DNA of 64,000 nucleotides, from assembly GCA_963575745.1 (NCBI GenBank), contig CAUYUJ010004998.1, positions 1-64,000 on the forward strand, read 5' to 3'. Below, piece by piece: positions 40,580 through 51,449 of the stretch. The DNA comes from Prorocentrum cordatum. Taxonomy: Eukaryota; Sar; Dinophyceae; Prorocentrales; Prorocentraceae. The position numbers were made by a program, and so were the translations under genes. The notes beneath the pieces are model-generated. The model saw only the letters and a program-made list of their open reading frames with translations. It ran no database searches and had not been told where the DNA came from. The stretch's first letter is position 1; every line of letters starts with the position of its first letter.

Positions 40580-43500
40580 TCACTTCGTCGGTCGCTGCTC
40601 CGAGACATAAAAAACACTCTCCAAGCTGACATCCCGGAGCCAGAGGAATCGAACCTTCAGTCTGGATATGAAAGGGCAGACCGCATAATGCTCGATGCTA
40701 TCCTGCGCGCCCGCCGAACAGCCGAAACAACGCCGCCCGACCTGCTGGAATCGGCGCGCTGTGCGCCATCCATTCCCTTGCTCCTCCGGACAGCGGCCAC
40801 AACGCGCGGAGGTGCCAGCCGGCTCAGCCTCTGAAAAATGGCCGGTGCTCGGCGCGCAAGCCGGCCAATCGGGGTTGGGAGCGTCCATCTCGAGAGAGTG
40901 TGCCGCGGAAGCGCGGCTCGACCCGCAATGCCCTGCTTGGGTGCGCGCGGATCGCCTCGTAGAGAGCCCGCTGGTCGTCCGAGGTGCGGATCCCGGTGGA
41001 ATTCGCGTGTCGGACCGCTGACGCAACCGCGCAAGCAACATTTGAATTGTACCAGGCGGACCAACTGGTGGCTCGCGCGGGAAATGCGCATCCCCACCTC
41101 GCGGGGGACAGTTCTCGACACATCGAGGCATGGTCTTGCAAAGCAGTACTGGCGACCCGGAGCTTGGAAGCCAACGCATTGTCAGCAACGCTCCGGGAGT
41201 CAAGTGGGAAAGACAGCGACGACCTCAAACTGTACGAATCAACTACGGTCCTCCACCCGCCTGGCCCGGATGACAGCTGTGAGAGCGCAGCGGCCTCTGC
41301 CGCTAGCACTTCGGCCGGGGGGTCGCATAACTGACTCAAATGAGAAAGAACTGGTGCGGCGAACGTGTTATATACTCGTGCGTTGAGCTGCGGCCCCAAC
41401 CCGAATTCAGACCAGAGGCGAGCACGCTTGCTAAACTTCGAAGTAGCCTGAATCCACTCTGCCTGGCACCGGAGCGGGCCCACTTCAAATCCTAGATACG
41501 CAGCGTGCATCGCGACAGCTGCGCCTGACCAGTTAGGAAACATGTCGCGCAAATCCTGGCGAAACCGATGATCTGTGGTCTCCCGCAGAGGAATAATAAT
41601 CGTTTTTGAGGCGAAGACCGGAAAATGCGGCGAAATCAACATACACCTTGAGCACAACCGGCGCGCCACGCCAAAACTTACACATGACGACCACATCATC
41701 GTCTGCATAGCCGCGAACCGTGCTTTCCGGAGATCCCCGCTGAATGCGACGTAACAGCATGTCTGTTGCGAGCACGAACAGGAGTGGAGACAAGGGGCAG
41801 CTCTGTCGAACACCGCTGGGTATCGTAAAGCCTTCAAACACCTGCCATTTAAACTTAATCCTGCAAGCGCTCATCCAAAACAGGCATCTCACTACATTGC
41901 AGACGAATGGCGGAACGCCGGTCGCCTCCACAGCAGCAAGTTAGAAGTCTTGAGAAACACTAGAGAATGCTGCCTCGAAGTCAAACAATGCAAGCGCAGC
42001 GTTCTGCTCTTGCAGACTTGCAATCATGCTCGCGTTGTCAATCTCGCACGCGTTCCGCAACATGCTACGTCCCTGTAGGGATCCCCGCTGCATGGGAGAA
42101 ACAATTCCTTCTGCCAACGGTTCCAACAAATTTCGATACGAGCTTGCAATCAATCTATTGTCGGTGTTGATTAAAGACAGAAGCCTAGTTTTAGCGGCAG
42201 TGAAATACCCCCCAAAAGCAGGGTGCGCTCCAACGGGCTTCTTGGGGAGGCAACGCTGGCAACGAATCGCGAGCGTCGGAATCCTGCAACGAGACAGCCG
42301 CATCGAATAAGATAGGTGCCACTAGAGCTTCGAGCCTTCTCCACGCGCGGTACGGGATGCCATCGGGGCCGGGAGACGAGTCGCTGGACGCGCGGATTGC
42401 TTCACGCACGTGTTCGATCTTCAGCCGCCACCTCGGGTGGGTAGCTGGCGGGCCGGCGCGCGAAAAAGACTGCATGCTGCTCGCGTCCCAATCGCGCGTG
42501 CGAGCAAGGTCGACGGCGCGATGGGAATAGACAGAACCCCAATGCTCTTTTAAAAACTGTGCTATTTCTTGGGGCTCCGTAGCAAACTGCTGGCCGTCAG
42601 CGGGCGCGAATGCAGAAATCGCTGGGCATTCACCTGGTGGGAGTTTTTGCAGCTCGCGCAAAACGTGCTCTTTACTGGGCGCCGCGTCAGACTCAGGCAG
42701 GCTACCCCTTTGGGTCTTGAGGGCCTCCAGCCGCTCCCAAACCTCTTCCCGCGCTGATTGAACGCAGTGGTCGCGCAGGGCGGTCGTGGCTCGCGGGGGG
42801 GGAGCCAACGAGAGAGGATAAATGAGGATAGAGCCGGGAAAAATGGGATGCTCGATTATGCTCCGCTATCTCTAGAGCTCGGAGAAGGCCCATTGATGCG
42901 TGAAGCTTGTCTTCCGCACTCGAAGCCTGGCGCCCGTGCGTCGTCCGCGTGACGTGCGTGCATGCGTTCCCCATTGCACTTTTTACAGCGCGCAGCTTGT
43001 CCGCAGCGGGTGCGAGCGGGGTGATGCGGAGGTGCCCAGCGTACTCCTGCTGCACGTGGCGCTCAAAATCAAGATGGTCGAAGATAGCATTCGGGAGAGG
43101 TTTCGCGACTGTGCCATCCGGCTCGCGCTGGGCGGACCTCCCGGCGAAAAACAAAGGCTTGTGAGCGGAGGTGCGGGGGGGCGACGGCATCGCAGAGCAG
43201 TCAATATGCTTGTCTAGCACCTCGCGCTTATGCTGATTACAATATATACGATCAGTGCGAGACTTGGTACTGCCAGTCTCGCACGTGAAACGCTCTTGGG
43301 TCCATTCTTCTACGCTGTGGCGGGCGCGCAACTGGGCAGAAAAAACAGCAGTCTCAGTGCCATTCGTGTGCCCAGACCACTGCCCAGACTCTTTTTGCCA
43401 ACGGTCGTGCTTATGTTCGGTAAAATTGAAACCGCCGAACATGACGGAAGTGACGCTGCGCGAATCAGCAAAATGCGCCGCGGCTCGTTTCAAGCTCTGC

Positions 43501-43953
43501 ACTCTGGCAGCTAGGGTGTGCGCGTCAAGATACACAACCCAAATGTCAAGGCAGCCAGCGCGGCCACGGAGGCGCAGAACCGCACCCCCCCCCGCTTCAA
43601 TTGGTTGCCAATGATGCGAATCGACTCGGGCAAAAAATTTCAGAGAGACAAATAAAGCGACCCCCGGCTTGGGACCGGCTCGAATGAGACCAAAAAACAC
43701 GCGTGCCAAGAAACCCAGAGAACGCTAATTCCCGGCCTTCTGTGCCGTGGACCTCTTGGAGACCAACAAAGTCAGCTGTCTGAGTCAGCAATTCGACAAA
43801 CTCGTGCCTGCGCTGCTGGTGTCTCAACCTACTGGAAAAGAACGCCTGGGAGTTCCAGGAGCACCCTGAAAAAATCCCAACAAAGGGAGCAAGGAGGGAG
43901 GAAGAGGAGGACAGAGAGGGAGGGGAAGGGGAAAGAGGCAACTCAGAAGACAC
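40580..43953 (-). pseudogene. LINE ORF2: endonuclease - reverse transcriptase, frameshifted
   Basis: The coding sequence is split over all three frames. Segments: 43953-43597 (endonuclease N-terminus, SWNSQAFF and GLQEVHG), 43709-42702 (endonuclease C-terminus: LDIWVVYLDAHT, GGFNFTEHKHDRW where GDFN is usual, SRTDRIYCN, then TSAHKPLFF), 42808-42191 (RT start, SSDSSPGPDGIPYRAW), 42303-41941 (motif A, ALFDFEAAFSSV), 41931-41533 (GVRQSCPLSPLLF and motif C GYADDDVVV at about 41690-41714), 41837-40824 (thumb) and 41203-40580, ending in CFGCSAGAQDSIEHYAVCP, a CxxC..H..C zinc motif. At least four frameshifts and one TAA (41941-41943) break it. Some could be assembly errors, but the altered GDFN catalytic site suggests real decay. 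It may have been mobilised with ORF1 before breaking. Confidence 0.85.
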
Positions 43954-43973
43954 CGTTCGACACGTGGCTGGTG

Positions 43974-45155
43974 CTACTCCCGCAGCTTCCTGTCAACTGC
44001 CAACTGCAAGTCGCTCCCTTTAAACTGCCAACCCATGCTGTCGATGTTCGCCGCCTTGATCTCCACTCCAACTTGAACCCCTTCGCCCCTCAATTCCCCG
44101 ATCCGTGTGTCCGTCACCATGAGCGCGCCCATGCCGACGTCGAACTCGATGTCTTCCTCCACGATGCCTTTGTCTTCCAGCACGCTCTTCAGGAGGGTAA
44201 GAACACGCACCCGAGCGCGATGCACAAGTGCACGGTCTGGGCCGATGCTGATCAGATTGTTGTTGTACTTTGCCCTGTCCTGTTTCCTCGTTTTCTTAAG
44301 GTATTCGTCCATGCTTCCTTTCGTCTTGAAGCGCGCGAAACCGCGCTCAGACCATTTCCTCCCGGTGTTCGGGTCCCCCTCCAATTCCTCAGTGTGCTCC
44401 TCCATCTGGTTCTTGATAAAATCTTTGATGACGCTCTCTCTTGTGTCTTTCGGGAATCCCTGAAAGACAACCGTGCGCATCAGCTGCTCGATCTTGTCTT
44501 CCGGCATGGGGTTATTGTCGCGGTCGACCCACCTGGCCTGTGATTTAACTCCCGTAATGGTGGCTGCTGCTGGTACGCCAGCTTTGCTTCCAAGCGATAG
44601 CTGTATCATCTTCGTCACCTCGTCCCTGCCGATCTTGTCCTCCCGCATCTTGGCCATCTCAAACTTCAGTGAAACCGCGCCCTCCTGCGCCCCGCTTGCC
44701 AGAGATCCCACCCGCTCGATCTCCTCGGTGTTCTCCGCGACCTTTTCCTTGATAACCCCCATCTGCTCGTCGATGCGTTGAGTAACTTCTTTCTGAACGT
44801 CGACTGTTATGGTGATCGTGTGGTTTATTATCTGTTCCATCACTTGCTTCATCTGCCCGGTTGTGATATAGCCATCTGGGTCCCCGGCCACCGAGCGAGC
44901 GAGCGAGCGAGCGCACTGTGACCGGCCGGAGGCCGACCCGCGGGGGGCGGAGTGCAGGGGCGCAGCCGCATCTGGGTCCCCAGCCACCGATAAGGCCAAA
45001 ACCACCGTTGATGCCGAAGATGCCGATGCGGAACCTTCCGCCTCGTTTGAAGCCCCCATCTTCGCGTCCTGTGGTTCCGGTTCGGTCATCCGCGGTCGCA
45101 CATCTCGTCCAACGGACTCCTTCTTCGGCGATCCCTTCTTCTTGTCCGCCGGCAT
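43974..45155 (-). CDS. LINE ORF1 protein (coiled coil plus RRM-like domain)
   Basis: 393 residues, intact, ATG at 45153-45155. A Lys-rich start (ADKKKGSPKKE) is followed by a low-complexity segment holding a duplicated SVAGDPD. A predicted coiled coil spans about residues 100-165 (VDVQKEVTQRIDEQMGVIKE, NTEEIERV). An RRM-like fold follows at about 230-330, with RNP2-like RTVVFQGFPKDT and RNP1-like ERGFARFKTKG. The layout matches RNA-binding ORF1 proteins of L1-type LINEs, which coat element RNA as trimers; trimerisation here is by analogy. The ORF is open while ORF2 is broken. It lies about 100 bp downstream of the SL relics, which fits a trans-spliced transcript whose first ORF is ORF1. Confidence 0.8.
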   Translation of the reverse strand: MPADKKKGSPKKESVGRDVRPRMTEPEPQDAKMGASNEAEGSASASSASTVVLALSVAGDPDAAAPLHSAPRGSASGRSQCARSLARSVAGDPDGYITTGQMKQVMEQIINHTITITVDVQKEVTQRIDEQMGVIKEKVAENTEEIERVGSLASGAQEGAVSLKFEMAKMREDKIGRDEVTKMIQLSLGSKAGVPAAATITGVKSQARWVDRDNNPMPEDKIEQLMRTVVFQGFPKDTRESVIKDFIKNQMEEHTEELEGDPNTGRKWSERGFARFKTKGSMDEYLKKTRKQDRAKYNNNLISIGPDRALVHRARVRVLTLLKSVLEDKGIVEEDIEFDVGMGALMVTDTRIGELRGEGVQVGVEIKAANIDSMGWQFKGSDLQLAVDRKLRE

Positions 45156-45255
45156 CGCGCCCCACTCGAATCGACAGATGCTCCGACTGAGCCCAACAGT
45201 CCGAGAAATCCCAAGTGATTACAGTGAGGTGTAGTGCCAGTGAGTTGAAGGATGC

Positions 45256-45299
45256 TTGAGTTCAAAATGGTTTGAGCCAAAGCGGCTTGAGCCAAAGCG
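45256..45299 (-). other. three stacked spliced-leader relics at the 5' end of the LINE
   Basis: Minus strand, 5' to 3': GCTTTGGCTCAAG, then CCGCTTTGGCTCAAA, then CCATTTTGAACTCAAG. Each unit matches the 3' part of the dinoflagellate SL at 15-16-bp spacing. ORF1 ATG lies about 100 bp downstream. The stack indicates at least three cycles of trans-splicing followed by reverse transcription. Confidence 0.8.
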
Positions 45300-45414
45300 C
45301 TCTCGAGCTCATTGCTTTGCTTGACATCCGAGTGTGCGAATAGAGAGGAGATCTAAGCCATGGTAAGGGATTGGAGGGGGAGTAGGACGTCAGATATGAC
45401 GCGGGTGCACCTAG

Positions 45415-45740
45415 CTTGCCTCCTCCCCCCTCTCTCTTTCCTCCGTCCCTCCCTCCATCCATCCCTCCGTCCTTGCGTCCCTCTGTCACTCCGTCCCTCC
45501 CTCCGTCCCTTCCTCCCTCCCTCCGTTCCTCCCCCCTCCTCCTTCTTCTCCTCCTGCTCCTCCTCCTCCTCCTCATCCTCCCTTCTCCCTCCTCGCTCCT
45601 CCCTCCTCCTTCCTCCATCCTCCTCCTCCTCCTCCTCTTCCCTCCCTCCCTCCTCCCTCCTCCCTCCTCCCTCGTCCCTCGTCCCTGGTCACTCCTCCCT
45701 CGTCGTCGTCGTCGTCGTCGTCGTCGTCCTCCTTCTCCTC
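45415..45740. repeat. CTC/CCCT microsatellite left of the gap
   Basis: CCTCCGTCC units then TCC/CTC triplets, with a TCG run at 45705-45727, up to the assembly gap. Confidence 0.95.
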
Positions 45741-45840
45741 NNNNNNNNNNNNNNNNNNNNNNNNNNNNNNNNNNNNNNNNNNNNNNNNNNNNNNNNNNNN
45801 NNNNNNNNNNNNNNNNNNNNNNNNNNNNNNNNNNNNNNNN
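45741..45840. other. assembly gap (100 N)
   Basis: Exactly 100 N, the usual placeholder for a gap of unknown size. The left edge is CTC-rich and the right edge GAG-rich, that is, the complementary strand of the same repeat. Confidence 0.99.
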
Positions 45841-45945
45841 GAGGAGGAGGAGGAGGAGGCAGGAGGAGGAGGAGTAGAAAGAGGAGGCAGGGGGAGGAGG
45901 AGGCAAGGGGAGGAAGAGCGAGGAAGAGGAAAGAGGAGGGCTCTG
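45841..45945. repeat. GAG microsatellite right of the gap
   Basis: GGA/GAG triplets continuing to about 45940. Confidence 0.95.
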
Positions 45946-46019
45946 GGCGTACGCGTGCGCGACCCGCTTGGCCTCTGGCCAAGGCAGAAGGTATCAACGG
46001 ACGCTGGCGATCTTAGCTG

Positions 46020-46205
46020 CCCCGATACGCAACACGCAACACGCAGCGTATTGATACGGGGCTGAACACGTAGGCCGAAGACGTAGGTCCGACGCGATAC
46101 ATTCGCCAACACGTGGCCCAATACGTGGAACCAACACGCAACGTATTGACACGGACGTCTTGAACACGGGACGTATTGCGTATCAAAGCGGGCGTATCGA
46201 AGCAA
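46020..46205. repeat. ACGTATTG/CAACACG short degenerate repeat
   Basis: Repeated AACACGCAACGTATTGA and CAACACGTGG strings in irregular spacing. Confidence 0.7.
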
Positions 46206-46239
46206 CTAAAATGGCGATCGTTGCGCCCACGAAGAAGCG

Positions 46240-46670
46240 CTTGCATGTTCCGCGTGTGTTGTCGCAGCCAGAGCATCATCGTGATGATGGGTGTCTTGAT
46301 GTGCTGGTGTTGCAGAGCGGTGGTTACACACAGAACGCTCGCCCTACGTATGAGCGTCCAGTCGTGTATTTTCGCAGGACCATCGTCGTGACGATGAGGG
46401 TCATGGCACGCTGGTGCGACAAAGCGATGCATACAATGGAACGCTCGCCCTCCGCACGGGCATCCACTCTTGTATCGTCGCCAAGCGACCATCATGTAGA
46501 TGAGAGTCATGACCCGCTGGTGTGGCACACGGATGGATACACATGGAACTCTTGCCCTCCGCAGGTGCATCCAGTCGTGTATCGTCGCAGGGCTATCGTG
46601 ATGTTGACAAATGAATGTAAGGTGGCGCTGGTGTGGTACACCGATGGATACACATGGAACGCCTGGAACT
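46240..46670. repeat. ~105-bp minisatellite, four copies
   Basis: Copies near 46240, 46350, 46458 and 46564 share CGCTGGTGTGGCACACGG, ATACACATGGAACGCTCGCC and CCAGTCGTGTATCGTCGC. The last two are the most alike. The plus-strand ORF here is made of these units. Confidence 0.85.
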
Positions 46671-46739
46671 GGATCTGTGCTCGCGATGTTTTGTGCAATG
46701 CTTCTCCGTCTACACGCGGTGAGCTGACTGCGCCTCGCT

Positions 46740-47600
46740 GACCCCGCGCACGTCGGCCGTCGGTGACGCGCAGGCGGCACCAGGGCGAAACGGAGGGCCC
46801 GCAGTCACACCGCAAGGACTGCCTTTGAGGCTGCTCCGCCTGCATTGAAACCTTCTCAGAATATGTCCATCCCTCACACGTGCCCCCCGTTCGCCCCGCT
46901 GTCTCCTGCACGCCGTCGACGGCGCCGCCCGCAGTAGAGTCGACCGCACGAGAGCAGACAGATCACAGCCCGCAGGAATGGAGCGTGTCCAGCAAAACCT
47001 TGCCTACTTCCCCGCAGATGCGGATTCGACGACAAGGTGCCTGACGACGACGACAGCGCTGCACAGCAACGCTAGGAAGATACACCACGGGGTCCTATTT
47101 CGTAGCCGACCCTCGAGACTGTATGCTGGGCCCCCCACGGGCGCTATGGACGAGAAACGTTCCGAGGGCGATTTCGTGGTCATGTCCCTCTCAGTGCCGC
47201 AGCGACGAAACACTGCGTTTCGTCGGTCGAAAGAAATTCGCCTGAGCCTCAAACACGTTTTTTTCGTTGTTGATTATTTTTCTCTCAGATATCTCAAACA
47301 AACAACATAAAACATGATCTTCGCGATGCTCACCAACCATACAGCATTAACAATATCGTTGTGTGCTCCCTGGGTGTCAGCGCTCCGTGTACCTTTTCCG
47401 AACCACGAAACGTAATGTTTTTTTACATTCCAACCAAGACCCCCGAGACAACCGCATGCATCAGGCTGCTCCTTTCTGGTTCTTCCTCCTCACAAGCAGA
47501 ACACGTCGCGCACGCATCCGCCTGGTGCGAGGAGGAGCGGACGTATGTATATGCATATCCATGTGTTTATGCAAATGTGAGAGAGCGTGATCCACTGCCG
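46740..47600. other. no gene recognised
   Basis: Average-complexity DNA without a supported exon, domain or repeat. Confidence 0.5.
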
Positions 47601-47614
47601 CTTTCCTGTGGAAA

Positions 47615-47905
47615 ATTCCCCCCCCCTCCCCCCCCTCTTCCTCTAGAACCCGGGGGTCCCCCCCCCCCCCTTCGACAATCCCCCCCCCCCCCCCCCCCTG
47701 CTGGACCCCCCCCCCCTTCCCCCCGGTAACCCCCCACCCTTAACGCCTCCCCCCCCTCCGGAAAACCGGGGGGGACCACTACAGGTTCGAATCCCTGCCC
47801 CTCCCCCCCCTCCAAAAAATGGGGGGGGGTGTCACTACCGGTTCGAACCCCCTACCCCCCTCCAGAAATCCGGGGGGGTCACTACCAAGTCGACCCCCCC
47901 CAACC
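47615..47905. repeat. poly-C blocks with TCACTACCGGTTCGAACCC units (left arm)
   Basis: Long C runs (47615-47760) followed by two ~60-bp units containing CACTACAGGTTCGAATCCC (47777-47795) and TCACTACCGGTTCGAACCC. The same unit recurs in inverse orientation at 49020-49130 on the far side of the CTGTCCCCAC array, and at 52505-52610. Confidence 0.75.
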
Positions 47906-47934
47906 AACCACCGGCAAACGACTCCTGGGTCACC

Positions 47935-48970
47935 ACCACCGTCCGCACCACATCCCCCACTGCTGTCCCCAGCACCACTGTCCCCAGCACCACTGTCCCC
48001 ACTGCTCCTTCCACCGTCCCCACTGTCCCCACCAGTGCCCCCGCCACTGTCGCACTGTCCCCACTGTCCCCGACACTATTCCCACCACGGTCCCACTCTC
48101 CCCACTTTCCCCACGGTCCCCAGCACTGTCCCACTGCCCCCACTGTACCCGCTGTCCCACTGTCCCCGCCGCTGTCCCACTGAGCTGTCCCAGTTCCCAC
48201 CACTGTCCCCGCTGTTCCCACCACTGTCCCTACTGTACCTCTGTCCCATTGTCCCACCACCGTCCTCGCCACCGCCCTCACCACTGTCCCCACCACCACT
48301 GTCCCCACCACTGTCCCACTGTCCCCACCACTGTCCCACTGTCTCCACACCACTGTCCCCACCACCACCGTCCCCACCATTGTCCCACAGTCCTCACCAC
48401 TGTCCAACTGTCCCCACTGTTCCCGCCATTGTCCCCGCTGTTCCGGCCATTGTCCCGCTGTCCCCACTCTCCCCACCATTGTCCCACCAAGGTACCACTT
48501 TCCCCCTTCCCCCCACTGTCCCCACTGTTCCCGCCATTGTCCCCGCTGTCCCCACCAGTGCCCCCACCAGTGTCTCACTGTCCCCACTCTCCCCACCAGT
48601 GTCTCACCAAGGTACCACTTTCCCCTTCCCCCCACTGTCCCCACCACTGTCCCACTGTTCCTACCACTGTCCCACTGTACCCGCCGCTGTCCCACTCTGC
48701 TGTCCCACTGTCCCCACTGTCCCCAACACTGTCCCACCACCGTCCCCACCACCGCTTTCACCACTGTCCCCACCACTACCGTCCCCACCACTGTCCCACT
48801 GTCCCCGCTGTCCCCGCCACTGTCCCGCTGTCCCTCGCCACTGTCCCCACCACCACCGTCCCCACCACTGTCCCACTGTCCGCACCACTGCCCCACTGTC
48901 CCCACACCACTGTCCCCACCACCACCGCCCCCACCACTGTCTCAGTATCCCCACCACTGTCCAGCTGTCC
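47935..48970. repeat. CTGTCCCCAC minisatellite
   Basis: 9- and 10-bp units (CTGTCCCAC, CTGTCCCCAC, CCACCACTG) with variants such as GTTCCCGCCATT. Since 9-bp units keep phase, long Pro/Thr/Val/Ser and Gly/Trp/Val ORFs result; none is a gene. A shorter copy is at 51924-52450. Confidence 0.95.
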
Positions 48971-49559
48971 CGAGGAGCGGGAATCGTTTGCCGGCGGCGA
49001 GGAGGGGTGGTGGTGGTGGTGGTGGTTCGAACCGATAGTGGACCCGCCCCTTTTCATGATGGACTGGAGGGGGGAGAGGGGGGGCTCGAACCGGTAGTGA
49101 CCCCCCCGTTTTTCGAGGGGGGGGGGGGACGGGTTGGGAACCCCCAGTGGCCCTCCCCGGTTTTCCGCGAGCAGCGGTATATACTGCTCTTGCGTGTACG
49201 TATATGTATATGTTTATGTTTGTGTGTATATATATAGGTATATGTGTATTTCACTGTATATGTATATGTATATGTATATATACATATATTTATACACAGG
49301 TGTGTATATACATGTAGGAAGGCTTAGCTCCACCAATCTAAGAATAGGTGTGTATGCGCACGTGCGTCATGTGTGTATATGTACACACATACTAGAACGA
49401 CGCGCGCGCTTCGCGAGAGCTGATGTTCTAGTCACAATTGCGCCACGTTTTACGGCTATCGCCTTCGCTTGTCTGATCGGCGACGTTGCGAAGTCCGCTG
49501 CATGTGGTCGATCCGCCTCAGCCCCCTCCCCCTCCCCCTCATTCGTCATCGTCCTTCTT

Positions 49560-49825
49560 CTCCTCCTCCTCCTCCTCCTCCTCCTCCTCCTCCTCCTCTT
49601 TCCCACGCTCCTGCTCCTGCTCTTGCTCTCCCTCCTCATTCCCTCCTCCTCGTTATCGTTAGTTACTCCATTCTCACTCCTCTTCGTCCTCCGCCTCTTC
49701 CTCCTGCTTTTCCTCCTCGTTCTCGCTCTTTCCTTCTGTCCCATGTCCTGCTCCCCTTCCTCTCCTCTTTTTGCAGCTCCTCCTCTTCATCCCTCTTCCT
49801 CCTCCTCCTCCTCCTCCTCCGCCGC
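49560..49825. repeat. CTC/CTCC tracts at the 3' side of the retrogene
   Basis: CTC triplets at 49560-49600 and 49790-49825, plus CTCCTG/CTCTTC between. Shortened in unit 2 (53020-53265). Confidence 0.9.
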
Positions 49826-49904
49826 CCAGGTGTTCCCAGAAAAGGCGTCCAGGAACATTTCGGCGGCTGTTCTCCACGGGCATCTGGAAATCTCGGAAAA
49901 GGGG

Positions 49905-49963
49905 GCCGCTTGGAAGCCTCTTAGGCGCCTCTTGGGGGTCTCCTTGGGGGCCTACTGGGGGCC
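49905..49963. repeat. CTTGGGGGCCT array and 3' target-site duplication, retrogene copy 1
   Basis: CCTCTTGGGGGTCTCC and CCTTGGGGG units end in GGGCCTACTGGGGGCC (49948-49963). The same 16 bp occurs at 51450-51465 beyond the SL, bracketing the retrogene. Confidence 0.8.
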
Positions 49964-51449
49964 TTTTTTTCCAACGCTTGTGGAGACTGTCAGCCCAAGT
50001 CTTGAATGCATTCTCGTATAGGCCGACACTCCGTCGCGTGTTGCTGTTGAAGACAATCTTACTCGAAGGCCGGAGAGCTTCTTGGATTGAAAGGCCAATT
50101 CGCGCATCCGTAGCATCGTGACTGTGATTCCAGTCCCCGTCCCACAACTTCATGAATTCGAAGTGCTTGTCGGTCCCGATTGTACCACCCGGCCCCCAAA
50201 CAAGTGTCACGCGAGGCACATAGAACGAGAAAGCGACGATGCGGCAGTGCAAACTTGTGGAAATCAAAAGCTTTGCTCTGGATATTAAAGCACTTATATC
50301 CCAGATGTTGAGCCCCTCGAATACGGTCACAGCAGTTGAAGAGTCTGCTTTGTGAAACCTGGACTTCAGAGCCTCATACGACATCAGATTATCGTGGGAG
50401 GGCGCAGCGCCTGCTCGGAACATGACGATGCTGGCGTTGTTTTTTTCTCGCCGCTGCCAGAACTGCATCAACAAATCCGTCGTCAAATTCAGTTCTACGC
50501 CTGAACTGCAAAGCGAAATAGATCCCCACTGGTAGGCCGTTTGTGCGAAGTGATATGGATTTGCCAAACAGAGTGTTGATCATGACCACGCTATCTGGGG
50601 CCAGCAGGCAGTCCTCGTAGCCTGCCTTTAGAGGATGGTGGCGGAGCGTGCAATGGTCAAACGCGCTCTGGTTGAATCTTGGGTTGCCTATACCTCCAAT
50701 TGTGTTAGCGATGAACAAGCCAGGTTTGGCAAACTTGTACTTAGGCAGCAAGTAGGAAGTACTACGGTTTTTGTGCATAAAGTCGTCCTCATTGCAAGCT
50801 TTGAAGCCCGGTCCGAACATGCCCAGCGCACCCTTGAGCGGTAAGCCATTGAGAGTTTGCCCTCCACAAAAATCACATCGAGAGAGCCATTGTACATGTT
50901 GGAGAACAAGGAGCCAACGCCGATGACAAGATGACCACCATACGCCCGCATGTCGGCGCCTGCAACGTCAGCATGCAAGAAATCGTCGGGACAGAAACCG
51001 TAGCGACTTTGCAGCATCGTTTCAATGATCCACGGCATCAACGTATCACCGAAATTGTGCCGACCCATAGCGCCATACAAAAGCACCTTGCGACCATGCG
51101 GAATCACTTCAGTGCACCCTGAGCTGGTCGACTGGTTCGCACCATGCAATGTACTCTCCCTGGAGCCTGTGCACGAAGCACCTGGGACTCGGCCCTGCAT
51201 CGACGAAGGCAGACGCGCACTGGTCCGTGAGTCCATGATACTGACTGCGAAAAAAAACGAGCGAATGGAACCATCACGCGACGAGCATGCGAACGAAACA
51301 AACACAACAATGAAAAGCAACAACCATGGAACCACGGAGAACAAACTGCGTTCCACCATTTGTCTAATGTTCCGATCGGTTCGTCTGCACAGGTCTGGGG
51401 TGTTCAGCAATCGAGCGACGATAGCCTCTTGAGCCAAAATGGCTACGGA
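49964..51449 (-). pseudogene. processed retrogene 1: polysaccharide pyruvyl transferase-like type II membrane protein
   Basis: The retrocopy carries the SL at its 5' end (51428-51449), a 7-A tract at its 3' end (49964-49970) and 16-bp flanking direct repeats. Coding starts at ATG 51359, 68 nt after the SL. The N-terminus is a signal anchor (RSLFSVVPWLLLFIVVFVSF), so a Golgi or ER luminal enzyme is likely. A pyruvyl-transferase-like core follows: LLYGAMGRHNFGDTLMPW, VIGVGSLFSNMYNGSLDV, FGKSISLRTNGLPVGIYF, then AKLLISTSLHCRIVAFSFYV and VWGPGGTIGTDKHFE. That family adds ketal pyruvate to sugars; the substrate is unknown. Two frame breaks, both in homopolymers: T5 at 50868-50872 (shared with copy 2) and T7 at about 50440-50446 (copy 2 has T6). 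No clear stop precedes the A tract in the main frame. Either a pseudogene or an intact gene with read errors. Confidence 0.8.
51428..51449 (-). other. perfect spliced-leader copy at the 5' end of retrogene 1
   Basis: All 22 positions match the dinoflagellate SL (starts TCCGTAGCC, ends TTTGGCTCAAG), on the minus strand, directly followed by AGGCTATCG of the 5' UTR. Confidence 0.97.

Larger units (their letters stand above)
40580..45299 (-). mobile_element. LINE (non-LTR retrotransposon), 5' SL-tagged, ORF2 broken
   Basis: In order on the minus strand: stacked SL relics (45256-45299), ORF1 with coiled coil and RRM (43974-45155), ORF2 remains with AP-like endonuclease, RT and a C-terminal zinc motif (40580-43953). 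Limits are those of recognisable sequence. I could not see a poly(A) tail or target-site duplication, so the 3' boundary could extend into 40400-40580 or beyond. Confidence 0.8.

Noticed and set aside
47777-47860. tRNA gene at GGTTCGAATCCC
   Set aside because: Only the B-box string is present. There is no A box at the right distance and no acceptor or anticodon stem. C-homopolymers surround it.
47819-49237. ORFs of 350-470 codons rich in Pro/Thr/Val or Gly/Trp
   Set aside because: Direct translations of the CTGTCCCCAC minisatellite, where unit lengths of 9 bp keep phase. Similar ORFs occur in several frames at once.
50308-50318. TTGAGCCCC inside the pyruvyl transferase region as another SL relic
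   Set aside because: It is within conserved coding sequence (the GLNIWD region) and lacks the rest of the SL.
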